Source of the DNA: GCA-003244245 sp052390115 | GTDB lineage: Bacteria > Actinomycetota > Actinomycetes > Mycobacteriales > Pseudonocardiaceae | NCBI GenBank assembly: GCA_052390115.1 | Contig: JBQTHE010000019.1 | Span: forward strand, 1-64,000 | Reading direction: 5' to 3' | DNA: 64,000 bases | Translations under genes and position numbers: made by a program | The notes under the pieces: generated by a model | The model's input: only the letters and a program-made list of their open reading frames with translations | The model's database searches: none | What the model was told of the DNA's origin: nothing | In this document: positions 7,608 to 15,926 of the stretch, piece after piece | Numbering within the stretch: the first letter of the stretch is position 1 | Layout: every line of letters starts with the position of its first letter

Positions 7608-8037
7608 TCACGATCGTCCGAGCTCGTCCCGGAGTGTCTCAGCCGTCCAGGTGGGGCAGCCGCAGCCGAGGAAGTAATGGTCGCCGGTCAGAACGCCAGC
7701 GTCGAGGGCGAGGGCCACCGGCGGCCAGTCGTGGGGGTCGCGAGGAACCCGCCGACGGGCCACCGCCTCCATGTGCTCGTAGAGGTGGCGAGGGATGATC
7801 TCGATCACCCGCTCGTCGATCAGAGCGACCACCTCGTCGTACAGGCGCTTAGCGTGATCGACGGTGAGTCTTCCCCGTTCGACGATCGCACCGATTCGGC
7901 GTTGCAGTTCGTGTTGGGTCTCGTCCCTCTGCTCCTCGACGACCACCACTCGGAGGTCGGGATGGGTCAGCAACTCTCGTCCTCGCGTGCGGAGCAGCTT
8001 GGGCGACGAGTGCGCTCGCGTCCGCGACGACGATCAC
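7608..8037 (-). pseudogene. PIN-domain toxin with a frameshift
   Basis: A GTG at 8037 starts 'VIVVADASALVA', a canonical PIN N-terminus, but that frame then turns meaningless. The rest of the protein is in the next frame: 'KLLRTRGRELLTHPDLRV', ..., 'WPPVALALDAGVLTGDHYFLGCG', ending at 7608. Removing one G from the GGG run at 8001-8003 (plus strand) restores a single ~142-residue PIN protein. The start overlaps the antitoxin stop (GTGA). This is either a recent inactivating insertion in the toxin or a sequencing error in a short homopolymer. Confidence 0.7.
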
Positions 8038-8291
8038 TCTGCGTGCCGCCGACGCAGGTCAAACATCTGCGCCAGCTCCCCCTCGGACAGGCCGGTCTCA
8101 TCGAGAACCTGACTAACGGTCTCGCCGAGCCGGGCGAGCGCGCGTCGCACCTCATCCTCGTCTCGCTGGAGGGGGATGTAGAACCCGATGACACGACCGT
8201 GCTTACTGACCACGACCGGATCAGAACCAGACAGGTAAGTCGTCGCGTGATCACGGAACCCCCGCACACCCACAGTCTTCAACTTCCCCAT
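8034..8291 (-). CDS. Phd/VapB-type antitoxin
   Basis: This 85-residue protein begins 'MGKLKTVGVRGFRDHATTYL' and continues 'VVVSKHGRVIGFYIPL', the Phd/YefM DNA-binding pattern. A helical C-terminus ('VRRALARLGETVSQVLDE') would wrap the PIN toxin. A GTG nine bases upstream (8300) is possible, but the ATG has the better spaced GAGGTGG ribosome site. It overlaps the frameshifted PIN gene by four bases. The palindrome at 8293-8311 sits on its ribosome site. Confidence 0.8.
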   Translation of the reverse strand: MGKLKTVGVRGFRDHATTYLSGSDPVVVSKHGRVIGFYIPLQRDEDEVRRALARLGETVSQVLDETGLSEGELAQMFDLRRRHAE

Positions 8292-8292
8292 T

Positions 8293-8311
8293 GTGACCAC
8301 CTCGTGGTCAC
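8293..8311. promoter_or_regulatory. Operator-like inverted repeat before the antitoxin
   Basis: GTGACCAC-CTC-GTGGTCAC is a perfect 8-bp inverted repeat with a 3-base spacer, 2 bases upstream of the antitoxin ATG. Phd-type antitoxins bind such palindromes to repress their own operon, so this is the likely autoregulatory site. Confidence 0.65.
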
Positions 8312-8677
8312 ACTTTACCGTCCAGCCGGGACTCCACCAGCGGCTGGTATGTCATGCCGCCTGACAGCATAATCGTCGGCGGATCCATGGGGCGTGCGTC
8401 GGTTGCCGCGCCCGTGAACTCGACGAGACCGACGTGTGGAAGGGCTCGGACGTCGGCCACGTCGAGTTCACGGGCAGTGCCGGAGCAAACTAGTCAAGGA
8501 ACATTCCTGGTCCGGATAAGGTGAAGCCCGCCTGTACCGCCAATAGGTTCCACTAGGCCGTTACGAGAGCCGGGCAACGTGCAAAAGGTTCCACTAGGCG
8601 GCTTTCGTGCGCGGGATCGAGCGGGATCAGATCAGCAAGGGGATCTGGGCCGTGACATAGTCAGGAAGCTGGGAAGG
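8312..8677. other. Intergenic region with a palindrome and a short direct repeat
   Basis: No convincing gene is present. It holds a family B palindrome at 8411-8474. It also holds two copies of AGGTTCCACTAGGC, about 40 bases apart (near 8545 and 8586), that look like a short direct repeat. The region lies 3' of the GH172 gene. Confidence 0.55.
8411..8474. repeat. Family B palindrome (imperfect)
   Basis: CCCGTGAACTCGACGAGACC at the left and a matching GTCGAGTTCACGGG end at the right form an outer 14-bp stem; the inner part pairs imperfectly. The same outer sequence recurs at 14447-14508 and, degraded, at 35159-35220. Confidence 0.6.
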
Positions 8678-9763
8678 TCACTGTGGTTGCACGACGCGCC
8701 GTTCGGCGGGATCGAGATCGAAGGGCTTGTGTGGCTCGGCTTGGTACCAGTAGGCCACTGAGGAGTAGTCGTCGCTGCGTTTGTTCGCGTGGCCGTGCTC
8801 GATGCTGACCCGGATGGATCGTTGAAATGGTATGGGATCTTCGATGTGGAAGCGGTACATGCTGATCTGCCCGCTCCAGTTGTCGCCGCCGGGCAGGGTG
8901 ATGCCGTGATACGGCGCGTGGTAGGTCTGGGTCGGGCACCACGCGGTGTTGAAATAGTCCTCGGTGCCGGTGCCGTGGAGGGTGGGGGGCCACCGGTCGC
9001 CGTCGATGAAAATCATGTCGTCACCCTCGCCGTACCAGTTCCACTCGTCGGTGTCGCGGAGGTTGTGGATGTTGAGCACGCAACCGACGTAGTGGCCGCG
9101 GCCGGTCGCGTCCAGGATGGTGTAGTTGGTTTTCCCGTCCAGATTCGTTCCGGTGAGTAGGAAGTCAGCGTTGCTCTCCGACCCTTGCGTCACCCCCGGG
9201 CAGGGATTGCTGCGGCGCCACTGGGCGTGGAAGCGTCCGATGCCGTCTTCGAGCTCGTCGAACTCCTCGTAGTCGATGTAGTAGTAGAAGAACATTTTCT
9301 CGTGGGTCAGTTCACTGCTGATCTCCAGCCGGGCGCCCGAGCCGAACGGCATGTGGAAAAAGCAGTTGAACCCCTTGCCGTCCTCCGGGCTCATCTGGAG
9401 CGGGGCGGAGACGAAGTTGGTGGTGCGGCCATGCCCGACCCCGAAGAAATCACCCAGGGGTACGACAACGCTGGGGTGGGATTCACCGTCCCAGTACGCG
9501 TGGAGCACGAGCCGGCGCAGGTAATCGGGGTCCCGCATCCACGGGTCGCGGACCATCCGTTCGTTGGCGACGGTCACCCAGATGTGGTTGATGGCCCCGG
9601 CTCCCTCGATGTCTGCGAGGGTGGCGGTCTGCCCCGGCTCGAGAGTGAGGCGGTCGTCGTTGCCGCCGGTGCGGTCCCAGCTGGACGCGCGGCGCCGGCG
9701 GGTACTGCGCAGCCGCGGCAGGTCTCGCAGGCTTGAACCGTACGGGCCGTAATTGACGGTCAC
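8678..9763 (-). CDS. GH172 (DUF2961) glycoside hydrolase
   Basis: This 361-residue protein belongs to DUF2961/GH172, whose characterised members release fructofuranosyl or D-arabinofuranosyl residues. Family landmarks are 'GAGAINHIWVTVA' (~residue 53), 'VVVPLGDFFGVGHG', 'MPFGSGARLEI', 'YYYIDYEEFD', 'GEGDDMIFIDGD', 'GTGTEDYFNTAW' and 'RFHIEDPIPFQRSI'. There is no signal peptide, so the enzyme should act inside the cell on imported sugars. The GTG at 9763 overlaps the transporter stop (GTGA) and has an AGGAGG ribosome site. It is the last gene of a four-gene sugar operon. The nature of the substrate is inferred from its neighbours. Confidence 0.9.
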   Translation of the reverse strand: MTVNYGPYGSSLRDLPRLRSTRRRRASSWDRTGGNDDRLTLEPGQTATLADIEGAGAINHIWVTVANERMVRDPWMRDPDYLRRLVLHAYWDGESHPSVVVPLGDFFGVGHGRTTNFVSAPLQMSPEDGKGFNCFFHMPFGSGARLEISSELTHEKMFFYYYIDYEEFDELEDGIGRFHAQWRRSNPCPGVTQGSESNADFLLTGTNLDGKTNYTILDATGRGHYVGCVLNIHNLRDTDEWNWYGEGDDMIFIDGDRWPPTLHGTGTEDYFNTAWCPTQTYHAPYHGITLPGGDNWSGQISMYRFHIEDPIPFQRSIRVSIEHGHANKRSDDYSSVAYWYQAEPHKPFDLDPAERRVVQPQ

Positions 9764-11175
9764 GCCATACCTCCTGTCTCGGCGGCGGCGCGCTCGGCCG
9801 GCACGAGCCGGCTGCCGTTGCGGAACGCGGCTTCCAGTGTTTCCAGGCTGCGTTCCTTGGTTTCCGGCACCATCCACCACACGATCGGGAAGACCACAAC
9901 GCCGATGACGGCAAAGACGATGAAGGCGGTACCTATGCCCGCGAGGTCGACGAAGCTGGGGAACGTCAGTGAAATGAAGAAGGCGGCCAGCCAGTTGAAC
10001 AGGGTGGCGATGGCCATCGCCGCGCCCCGAATGGCGAGCGGGAAGATCTCGGCCAGCATCACCCACAGCACCGGCCCCCAGGTCGCCGAGAAGGTGTTCG
10101 TGAATACCACGAACGCCGCTGCCGCGACGACGAACAGCGCGGTCGAATCGTCCGGAAGGAGCAGTACTGCCGCACCGACAGCGAACAAGCTGGCCGACAT
10201 ACCCACCAGACCGGCCAGCAGGACGGGTTTGCGGCCTCGCCGATCAACGACCTTGGATCGGACGACCAGCGCGATGGTCCCGATGTTCACCAGCCCGTTG
10301 AGAAAACCGAACAGCAACGCGGTGGTCTCGGACACCCCGAAGCCGGTGAGAATGGTCGGTGCGTAGTACACGATCGCGTTGATCCCGGTGATCTGCTGGA
10401 AGACGGCCAGCATGGCGCCCAGGATCAGCAGCCGCCGCACCCAGGGGGCGAACAGCCGGGCACCGGTGCGCCTGTCGCGCTGCTGCTGCTCGAGTTCCAT
10501 GATCTCGGTGAGTTCACGCTCGGCCAGCGCGGTGTCGCCGCGCAAGCCGACCAGGACGGCGCGGGCCCGTTCGGGCTGGCCACGTCGGACCAGCGATCGG
10601 GGGGTGTCGGGCATGAAGTACATGCCGATCATCAGCACGATCGCGGGGAACACGCCGATGAGCAACATCCACCGCCACGAGCCGGTGAAGGCCAGCGCGA
10701 AGCCGACAGCCGCGGACAGCGCCGTCCCCACAATGATCAAAAATTGGTTCAGGGAGGTGACCGCACCGCGGTCAGCGGCAGGTGCCATCTCGGCCAGGTA
10801 GAGCGGCACCATCACCGACGCGATACCGATGGCCAATCCCAGGATGAACCGGAACAGCACCAGCCCGTTGACGGTCGGGGCGAGGCCGGCGCCCAGGGCT
10901 CCGACAGTGAACACCACCCCGGCGACGAGCAGGAGCTGCTGCCGTCCTAGCCGATCGGCCGCGGGACCGCTGCCCAGCGCGCCCACCATCGCCCCGAACA
11001 CCATGGCGCTGACCACAGCACCTGCCTGCAGGGGCGTGAGCGGCAGCTCATCCGGGATGAACAGGAGCGCGGCGCCGATGATGCCGTTGTCGTAACCGAA
11101 CAGCAATGCCGCCAACGCGCCCAGGGCATACACCCGCCGGGTGGTCACTCGGGACCGGAACGAGGACGCGACCAT
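9760..11175 (-). CDS. MFS sugar porter
   Basis: This 471-residue, 12-helix membrane protein is a sugar/H+ symporter of the major facilitator family. It shows 'DRLGRQQLLLVAG' after helix 2, 'PLYLAEMAPAADRGAV' and 'PDTPRSLVRRG' before the central loop, 'QITGINAIVYYAP' in helix 7, 'DRRGRKPVLLAG', and the terminal 'VPETKERSLE'. These are the xylose/arabinose/inositol porter (SP family) signatures. It is coupled to the kinase upstream (TGATG) and to the GH172 gene downstream (GTGA). Confidence 0.93.
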   Translation of the reverse strand: MVASSFRSRVTTRRVYALGALAALLFGYDNGIIGAALLFIPDELPLTPLQAGAVVSAMVFGAMVGALGSGPAADRLGRQQLLLVAGVVFTVGALGAGLAPTVNGLVLFRFILGLAIGIASVMVPLYLAEMAPAADRGAVTSLNQFLIIVGTALSAAVGFALAFTGSWRWMLLIGVFPAIVLMIGMYFMPDTPRSLVRRGQPERARAVLVGLRGDTALAERELTEIMELEQQQRDRRTGARLFAPWVRRLLILGAMLAVFQQITGINAIVYYAPTILTGFGVSETTALLFGFLNGLVNIGTIALVVRSKVVDRRGRKPVLLAGLVGMSASLFAVGAAVLLLPDDSTALFVVAAAAFVVFTNTFSATWGPVLWVMLAEIFPLAIRGAAMAIATLFNWLAAFFISLTFPSFVDLAGIGTAFIVFAVIGVVVFPIVWWMVPETKERSLETLEAAFRNGSRLVPAERAAAETGGMA

Positions 11176-12680
11176 CAGCTACCTCCGATGCGACGGGAAA
11201 GCACGCGCTGTTCTCGGGCCAGCGCGTGGACAATCTCTTTGGTGTCCGGGTACAGCTCCCGGTAGAGGGCGTAGCAGCGCTCGTAGGTCGCAGCGGCTTC
11301 CTGGTGCGGCTCGATCATGGTCGAGATGGGATTCCACTGATCCATGTCCGGTGACTGGCCGATCCCGACGGCCGCCAGCAGCGCGTCACCCAGGCACGCA
11401 CCCATCGTCTGGCGGGGCAGCTGCTGCGGGGCGTCCAGGACGTCGGAGACGATCTGCGTCCACAGCCCCCCCTTGGTGCCGCCACCCACCGCGACCAGGC
11501 GGCGGTCCTGCCCGCCGGCGTCGCGCATCGCGTGCAGGTTGTGCCGTACCCCGTAGGCCGTGGCCTCCAGCGCCGCCCGGTAGATGTCCCCCCGGTTGTG
11601 CCGCAGGGTCAGCCCGGCCAGCACGCCGCGGGCGTCTGGGTCGAACAGCGGCGTCCGCTCGCCGGCGAAGTAGGGCAACATGAGCAAGCCGTGGGCACCA
11701 GGCGGCGACTGCTGGGCTTCCGCGACGAGCGGATCGAACGAGGATTCCCCGGTCAGCTTGCGGATCCAGTCGGTGATCGCGCCCGAGGTCGCCATGCCGG
11801 CCGCGAAGTTGTGGGTACCGGGAAAAGTGCCGACGGTGCCCCAGAGATCCGGACTGCGGCGCGGACGGTCGAGCACCTCGACCAGGAACATGGTCGTCCC
11901 GTACATCAGCATGACGTCGCCAGGCGCGGTGACGCCGACGCTGGTGGCCTCCGCCCAGGCATCGATCGTGCCTGCCACCACGGGCGTACCCGCCGGGATG
12001 CCGGTCTCCTCAGCGACGGTGGCCTGCACGTCGCCCACCACGTCCGCAGGCCAGCACAGTTGGGGCAGCTCAAGTCCGGGGGCGATCAGCTCAGTCCACT
12101 GCTCGATCCAGCGGTGTTCGACCGGGTCGTACATCGGAGTGCACTGGCTCGCCGAGTGATGGTCGAGGACGTAGCTGCCGGACAGGCGGCGCACGATGAA
12201 GCTGCTGGCCATCAGGAAGCGGCGGGTCGCGGCCCAGGTTTCGGGTTCGTTCGCGCGCAGCCACGCCAACTTGGGTCCGACCGCTTGCGAGGTGAGCACC
12301 GACCCGCAGCGCTCCAGGATGGTCTGCTCGCCCAGCGACTGGGTCAGCTCCTCGATCTCCACCTGGGCGCGGGTATCGACGCCGTACAGGATCGCCGGCC
12401 GAAGGGGACGATCCTCGCTGTCCACCGGGAGCAGGCACGGACCGATGCCGCTGACGCCGACCGCGGCGAGAGGTTCGCGAACCGCCGCCGTCAGCTCCTT
12501 GCTGATGGCCGCGAAGTCCGCCCACCACACTGCCTGCGCGTCGTGCTCCACCCAGCCGGGGTGCGGCATGGATACCTCGTGGGCTCGGGTCGCGGTCGCG
12601 ACGACGGTGCCGTCGGTGCGCACCAGCACGCCTTTGGAGCTGGCGGTGCCGATGTCGACACCGAGCAGCAGCGAGCTCAC
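11175..12680 (-). CDS. FGGY-family carbohydrate kinase (xylulo/ribulokinase-like)
   Basis: This 501-residue enzyme phosphorylates a ketopentose or similar sugar with ATP. The N-terminus 'SLLLGVDIGTASSKGVLV' is the phosphate-binding loop of FGGY kinases. Later come 'QAVGPKLAWLRANEP', 'AGTIDAWAEATSVGV' with the catalytic Asp region, 'YFAGERTPLFDPDARG' and 'AVGGGTKGGLWTQIVSDVL', the C-terminal FGGY signature. The GTG at 12680 is fixed by this start. The isomerase lies 7 bases upstream, so the aldose-to-ketose-to-phosphate order is built into the operon. Confidence 0.93.
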   Translation of the reverse strand: MSSLLLGVDIGTASSKGVLVRTDGTVVATATRAHEVSMPHPGWVEHDAQAVWWADFAAISKELTAAVREPLAAVGVSGIGPCLLPVDSEDRPLRPAILYGVDTRAQVEIEELTQSLGEQTILERCGSVLTSQAVGPKLAWLRANEPETWAATRRFLMASSFIVRRLSGSYVLDHHSASQCTPMYDPVEHRWIEQWTELIAPGLELPQLCWPADVVGDVQATVAEETGIPAGTPVVAGTIDAWAEATSVGVTAPGDVMLMYGTTMFLVEVLDRPRRSPDLWGTVGTFPGTHNFAAGMATSGAITDWIRKLTGESSFDPLVAEAQQSPPGAHGLLMLPYFAGERTPLFDPDARGVLAGLTLRHNRGDIYRAALEATAYGVRHNLHAMRDAGGQDRRLVAVGGGTKGGLWTQIVSDVLDAPQQLPRQTMGACLGDALLAAVGIGQSPDMDQWNPISTMIEPHQEAAATYERCYALYRELYPDTKEIVHALAREQRVLSRRIGGS

Positions 12681-12687
12681 CGAGCGC

Positions 12688-14121
12688 TCACCGGGCCGCG
12701 CCCAGTTGAACCGTGCCCAGCCCAGCCCACTCGATGTCGAGCATGCGGCACACCGCGCGCAGCTCGGCGACGTGCTCGCCGGGCACCGCATGGATGTGGT
12801 TGGCCCCGAACGTGGACAGGAACTCGTCGGCCTCGACCTCCAGCCGGGCGAATGCGTGCGGCCACTCGAACGTCGACTGCCGGGCCAGCTTCTCGTTGGT
12901 CGCGTCGTCGTAGGACTCGAACGCGCCGCGAGCCACGTGCATCCGGTAGCTGCCCCCGATTCGGGTCAGCCGCGCGAAGGTGGCCTGCCCGGGCGCAGCG
13001 AAGAACGACACCGAGGCGCCGCCGGCGGGGAAGTAGAAGATCTCGGGGTAGAAGTTCACCGTGCGCAGGTTCTCCGCCGGATCGTCACTGCGCGCGGCGA
13101 ACCAGGTGGCGTGCTGCCCGGAATTGCACAGGTCCCAGATGTCGCGGTCGGCGTGGTAGTGCCGCACGTCGGCGAAGAGCACCGGCGTGCCGGTGAGGCC
13201 CTTGAGCAGCTGCATGGTGAGCGCACCGTCCATGTCGGACTCGGTGGCGCACACGTGGGTGGGCTTGGGGCCCTCCCAGTCGTAGGGGTCGTTGAGGAAC
13301 GCCTCGGTGACGTCCATCGTGGTGAAGTGCGTGGTCAGCTCAGGCTGGCCCTTGATCCCGCAGAAGTCGAGGTTCCACTCGTCGATCAGCTCCCGCACCG
13401 CGTGGTAGGAGCGGATCTGACGTTCGAGCAGCTCCTGCGTCAGCTGCTTGCCGTCGTAGTGCACCCCGGCGGCGTGGCGCTCCAGCCATTGCCGGCCGGC
13501 GGTCACCCGCGACTGCTCGACGGTGGCGCTGCGCCGCACGATCTCCCACTGGTCGATCTCCTCGACGTCCACCCCGAACGTGCTCATCCACTGATCGGTA
13601 TCCGCCACCGCGGTGTACATCCCCATCGGACGCCCACCGATCCGGCCGAAGGTGCTGCCCGACAGCGTGGACACGGCGGCGGCGGCGCGGACGGTCTCCA
13701 GGACGCGGTCCCGCACGCCGTCGTCGGCCATGTCGCCCCACACCCGGGTATGGGGCCGGCCGATCTGGTCCAGCCCCCCACCGGCGGCCAGCATGCCGAC
13801 CATCCCGGGGAACTGCGGGTCGATGTTGGAGAACAGCAGCAACGGACCCGGGGTGGCTGCCGCGGCGAGCATCGTGAAGTGCGGGAACGCCCACACCGGG
13901 TAGTTGAAGATGGTGAGGTCCGGTCGCGCGTCAGCCACCCGGCGCGCCTCGCTGGTGGCCAGCGTGTTGGTCCAGATCGGCTCCGAGGCACGAATGACCT
14001 CGTGCCCGGCCTGTTCGAGTGCCTGGGCGATGCGGCCTTCGACGTCGCTCCCGAACGTCTTGATGTCGGCGTGGACGAAGTCGCGTCCGTCGGAGAACGA
14101 CAACAGTCCGACCCGTGCCAT
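12688..14121 (-). CDS. L-fucose/L-arabinose isomerase family protein
   Basis: This 477-residue protein converts an aldose to a ketose. It starts 'MARVGLLSFSDGRDFVHADI' and shows the family layout: a Rossmann-like N-terminal part ('TIFNYPVWAFPHFTMLAA'), a central 'DFCGIKGQPELTTHF' metal-site region and a C-terminal domain. Its length is nearer to bacterial L-arabinose isomerase (~500) than to FucI (~590). In the same operon with an FGGY kinase, an MFS porter and a GH172 enzyme, it would feed D-ribulose or L-ribulose to the kinase. It is the first gene of the unit; I see no dedicated regulator beside it. Confidence 0.85.
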   Translation of the reverse strand: MARVGLLSFSDGRDFVHADIKTFGSDVEGRIAQALEQAGHEVIRASEPIWTNTLATSEARRVADARPDLTIFNYPVWAFPHFTMLAAAATPGPLLLFSNIDPQFPGMVGMLAAGGGLDQIGRPHTRVWGDMADDGVRDRVLETVRAAAAVSTLSGSTFGRIGGRPMGMYTAVADTDQWMSTFGVDVEEIDQWEIVRRSATVEQSRVTAGRQWLERHAAGVHYDGKQLTQELLERQIRSYHAVRELIDEWNLDFCGIKGQPELTTHFTTMDVTEAFLNDPYDWEGPKPTHVCATESDMDGALTMQLLKGLTGTPVLFADVRHYHADRDIWDLCNSGQHATWFAARSDDPAENLRTVNFYPEIFYFPAGGASVSFFAAPGQATFARLTRIGGSYRMHVARGAFESYDDATNEKLARQSTFEWPHAFARLEVEADEFLSTFGANHIHAVPGEHVAELRAVCRMLDIEWAGLGTVQLGAAR

Positions 14122-14157
14122 TTCTGCTCCTGCCTGCTACGCCGCGGTCGCGGCCGC

Positions 14158-14403
14158 TCACGCGGGCTGGTTTCGTAGCGTGGCTTCGAGAATCGCCCGC
14201 ACCTGGGGATCGATAATGTTCCGCTGGGCGACGAAGGTATCACTCAGCGGAAGACCCACCAGGTCATCGCCGGTTGAACCGCTTCGGTGTGTCCGGAGAC
14301 TCAGGTGGTTGAGAGTCCAGCCGTCCGCTGGCATGAGTTCGATCTTGTACCGACCGATCTCGGTCTGTGAGCCGCCGGTCGAGCAGCTCACCGACACGGT
14401 CAA
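14158..14403 (-). CDS. Small hypothetical protein upstream of the sugar operon
   Basis: An 81-residue frame, starting in front of the isomerase gene by 36 bases. The sequence 'GRYKIELMPADGWTLNHLSL' and 'VAQRNIIDPQVRAILEATL' is compatible with a folded small protein, with a helical end. I do not recognise it. It might also be the last piece of a lost regulator of the operon. Confidence 0.35.
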   Translation of the reverse strand: MTVSVSCSTGGSQTEIGRYKIELMPADGWTLNHLSLRTHRSGSTGDDLVGLPLSDTFVAQRNIIDPQVRAILEATLRNQPA

Positions 14404-14446
14404 TCACGCGCCCAGCCGGCGCGCGGGGATGTGCGCAGGTTGAGCC

Positions 14447-14508
14447 CCGTGAACTCGACGTCACCGACATTTCGCCTAGGCGAGTCGTCGGTGACGTCGA
14501 GTTCACGG
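14447..14508. repeat. Family B palindrome (long stem)
   Basis: CCGTGAACTCGACGTCACCGAC starts the left arm (14447-14476) and its inverse ends the right arm (14479-14508); mismatches occur only near the tip. It lies between the SIMPL gene (3' side) and the small ORF 5' of the sugar operon. The outer sequence matches the palindrome at 8411-8474. Confidence 0.7.
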
Positions 14509-14613
14509 CGGTTAAGGCCTTGGTGACGCTGCCTTGGAGAGTGCGTCGCCTCACTACCGGCGTACCCGGCGGCGAGGGGATGGGTGGAGCAGCTCGGAGC
14601 GCAAGCCGGGGAC

Positions 14614-15345
14614 CTACTGGTCGATGTCGTAGCTGACCTCGACCATGACGGTGAGTTTCTCGGTACCGGGCTCGATGGGGACGGTCGCAGCTTCCGCCGG
14701 TCTGGAATCCTGGTAGAACGGGTTCGGCGGGTTAACCGGAACCTCGGTGATCGAGTGAATCCGGCCCAGCCTCACTCCGGCCGCGTCGGCCATCTGCTTG
14801 GCCTGGGCCTGCGCCTGCCGAACCGCGTCCGTCCGGGCCTGGGCCCGCGCCGCGCTGTCGTCATCGATCGAGAAGCCGAGTTGCTGTACCCGCACCGCAT
14901 CACCGGCGGCCGCACCGGCGGCGTCGATGAGACCCCCGGCGCCGCTGATGTCATGCAACGTGGCCGTGACCTGGTTCGTCACCTCGAAGCCGGTGATCTG
15001 CCCTGACGTTGAGTCGTACGTCGGGTTGACCGACAGCTGGCTGGTCTGCAGGTCCGCTGCCGCGACTCCCTTGCTCTTCAGCACGTCAATCAGCGCGGTC
15101 GCCTTGGCATTGTTGGCATCAAGGGCGCCCTTCGCGCTCTGACCCCGCGTCTGCACTCCGATGACGAGGGTCATGGTGTCCGGGGTCCCAGTGACCGTTC
15201 CGAGGCCACGGGCGGTGATGCCAGCCAGAACCGTCGATCCGGCACTGGTGGACGCCACCGCGGCCGGATCGTTGCCGCCGGAGCACCCGGCCAGCGCGAG
15301 TGCGCCGAGGGCGAGGACCGCCACACCGGACGAGGGACGCTTCAC
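14614..15345 (-). CDS. SIMPL domain lipoprotein
   Basis: This 243-residue protein starts with a lipoprotein signal ('GVAVLALGALALAGCSGG', lipobox Cys at 21). The rest is a SIMPL domain (DUF541): 'ITARGLGTVTGTPDTMTLV', 'LKSKGVAAADLQTSQLSVNP' and 'GFEVTNQVTATLHDI'. It is thus anchored on the outer face of the membrane. SIMPL proteins have been linked to oxidative and envelope stress, but the biochemical role is unclear. It is a single gene. Confidence 0.88.
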   Translation of the reverse strand: MKRPSSGVAVLALGALALAGCSGGNDPAAVASTSAGSTVLAGITARGLGTVTGTPDTMTLVIGVQTRGQSAKGALDANNAKATALIDVLKSKGVAAADLQTSQLSVNPTYDSTSGQITGFEVTNQVTATLHDISGAGGLIDAAGAAAGDAVRVQQLGFSIDDDSAARAQARTDAVRQAQAQAKQMADAAGVRLGRIHSITEVPVNPPNPFYQDSRPAEAATVPIEPGTEKLTVMVEVSYDIDQ

Positions 15346-15643
15346 CGGGATCTCCGTTCCGTGGCTGGTGTACCAAGGACGATCCGGACCACCGAAGAGG
15401 TTGCACTGTGGCAGCCGAGCAGTTTGCGACCACGGAGAGGGCGGGCGGGCTGATCAAGGGGTCGATCCGGCGGGGCGGTCCACAGCCGACCATTGCGCTA
15501 AGTAGGTCACGGGAAAGTTACGTACGACTACCCATTGCCAGTGGCGCTGCACCTTGTGCACGGTATGTGATGCTGAGCCGGCACGACAGCCGATGAAGTA
15601 TTTCCAGGCCTGAACCGCTGGGCCACCATGCGAGGAGGATTTG
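15346..15643. other. Intergenic region before the small peptide gene
   Basis: I find only a weak 60-codon frame from a GTG near 15408. It has no recognisable domain, and I do not call it. The 3' end carries a strong GAGGAGG ribosome site (15632-15638) for the peptide gene at 15644. Confidence 0.4.
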
Positions 15644-15871
15644 ATGTCTGACACGCTCGGCTTTGCCGACGAGCAGCACGTGGAGCTGCTGCCGCCCCGT
15701 ACCGTGATGTCGCTGTTCGGCGCTGACGGGAACGCTGGCACTCCGGGCGCCGGCGGCCAGGGGGACCCCGGCACCGGCCACAATGAAAACAACTTCAGCA
15801 CGGGCACCCAGGTCAACATCGAGGAACAAGGAATCTCCGGCCCCGACGGCAGCGCTAATCCCGGTCGTTAA
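15644..15871 (+). CDS. Small peptide with leader-like N-terminus and Gly/Asn-rich tail (RiPP-like?)
   Basis: This 75-residue peptide is preceded by a strong ribosome site (GAGGAGG, 5 bases before ATG). The first half is acidic and hydrophobic ('FADEQHVELLPPRTVMSLF') like the leaders of some ribosomal peptides. The second half is Gly/Asn/Ser/Thr-rich and low in charge ('GTPGAGGQGDPGTGHNEN', 'FSTGTQVNIEEQG'). No maturase lies beside it. It could be a RiPP precursor acted on by a distant enzyme, or a surface or aggregation peptide. There is no cysteine. Confidence 0.6.
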   Translation: MSDTLGFADEQHVELLPPRTVMSLFGADGNAGTPGAGGQGDPGTGHNENNFSTGTQVNIEEQGISGPDGSANPGR

Positions 15872-15926
15872 TTCCCTTCCAAGTTCCGCAGCTCTGTAGA
15901 CACCGGCGCTATCACACACTCACAGA

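Noticed and set aside
15408..15596. A 60-codon plus-strand frame before the small peptide gene
   Set aside because: There is no domain, the ribosome site is poor and the composition is mixed.
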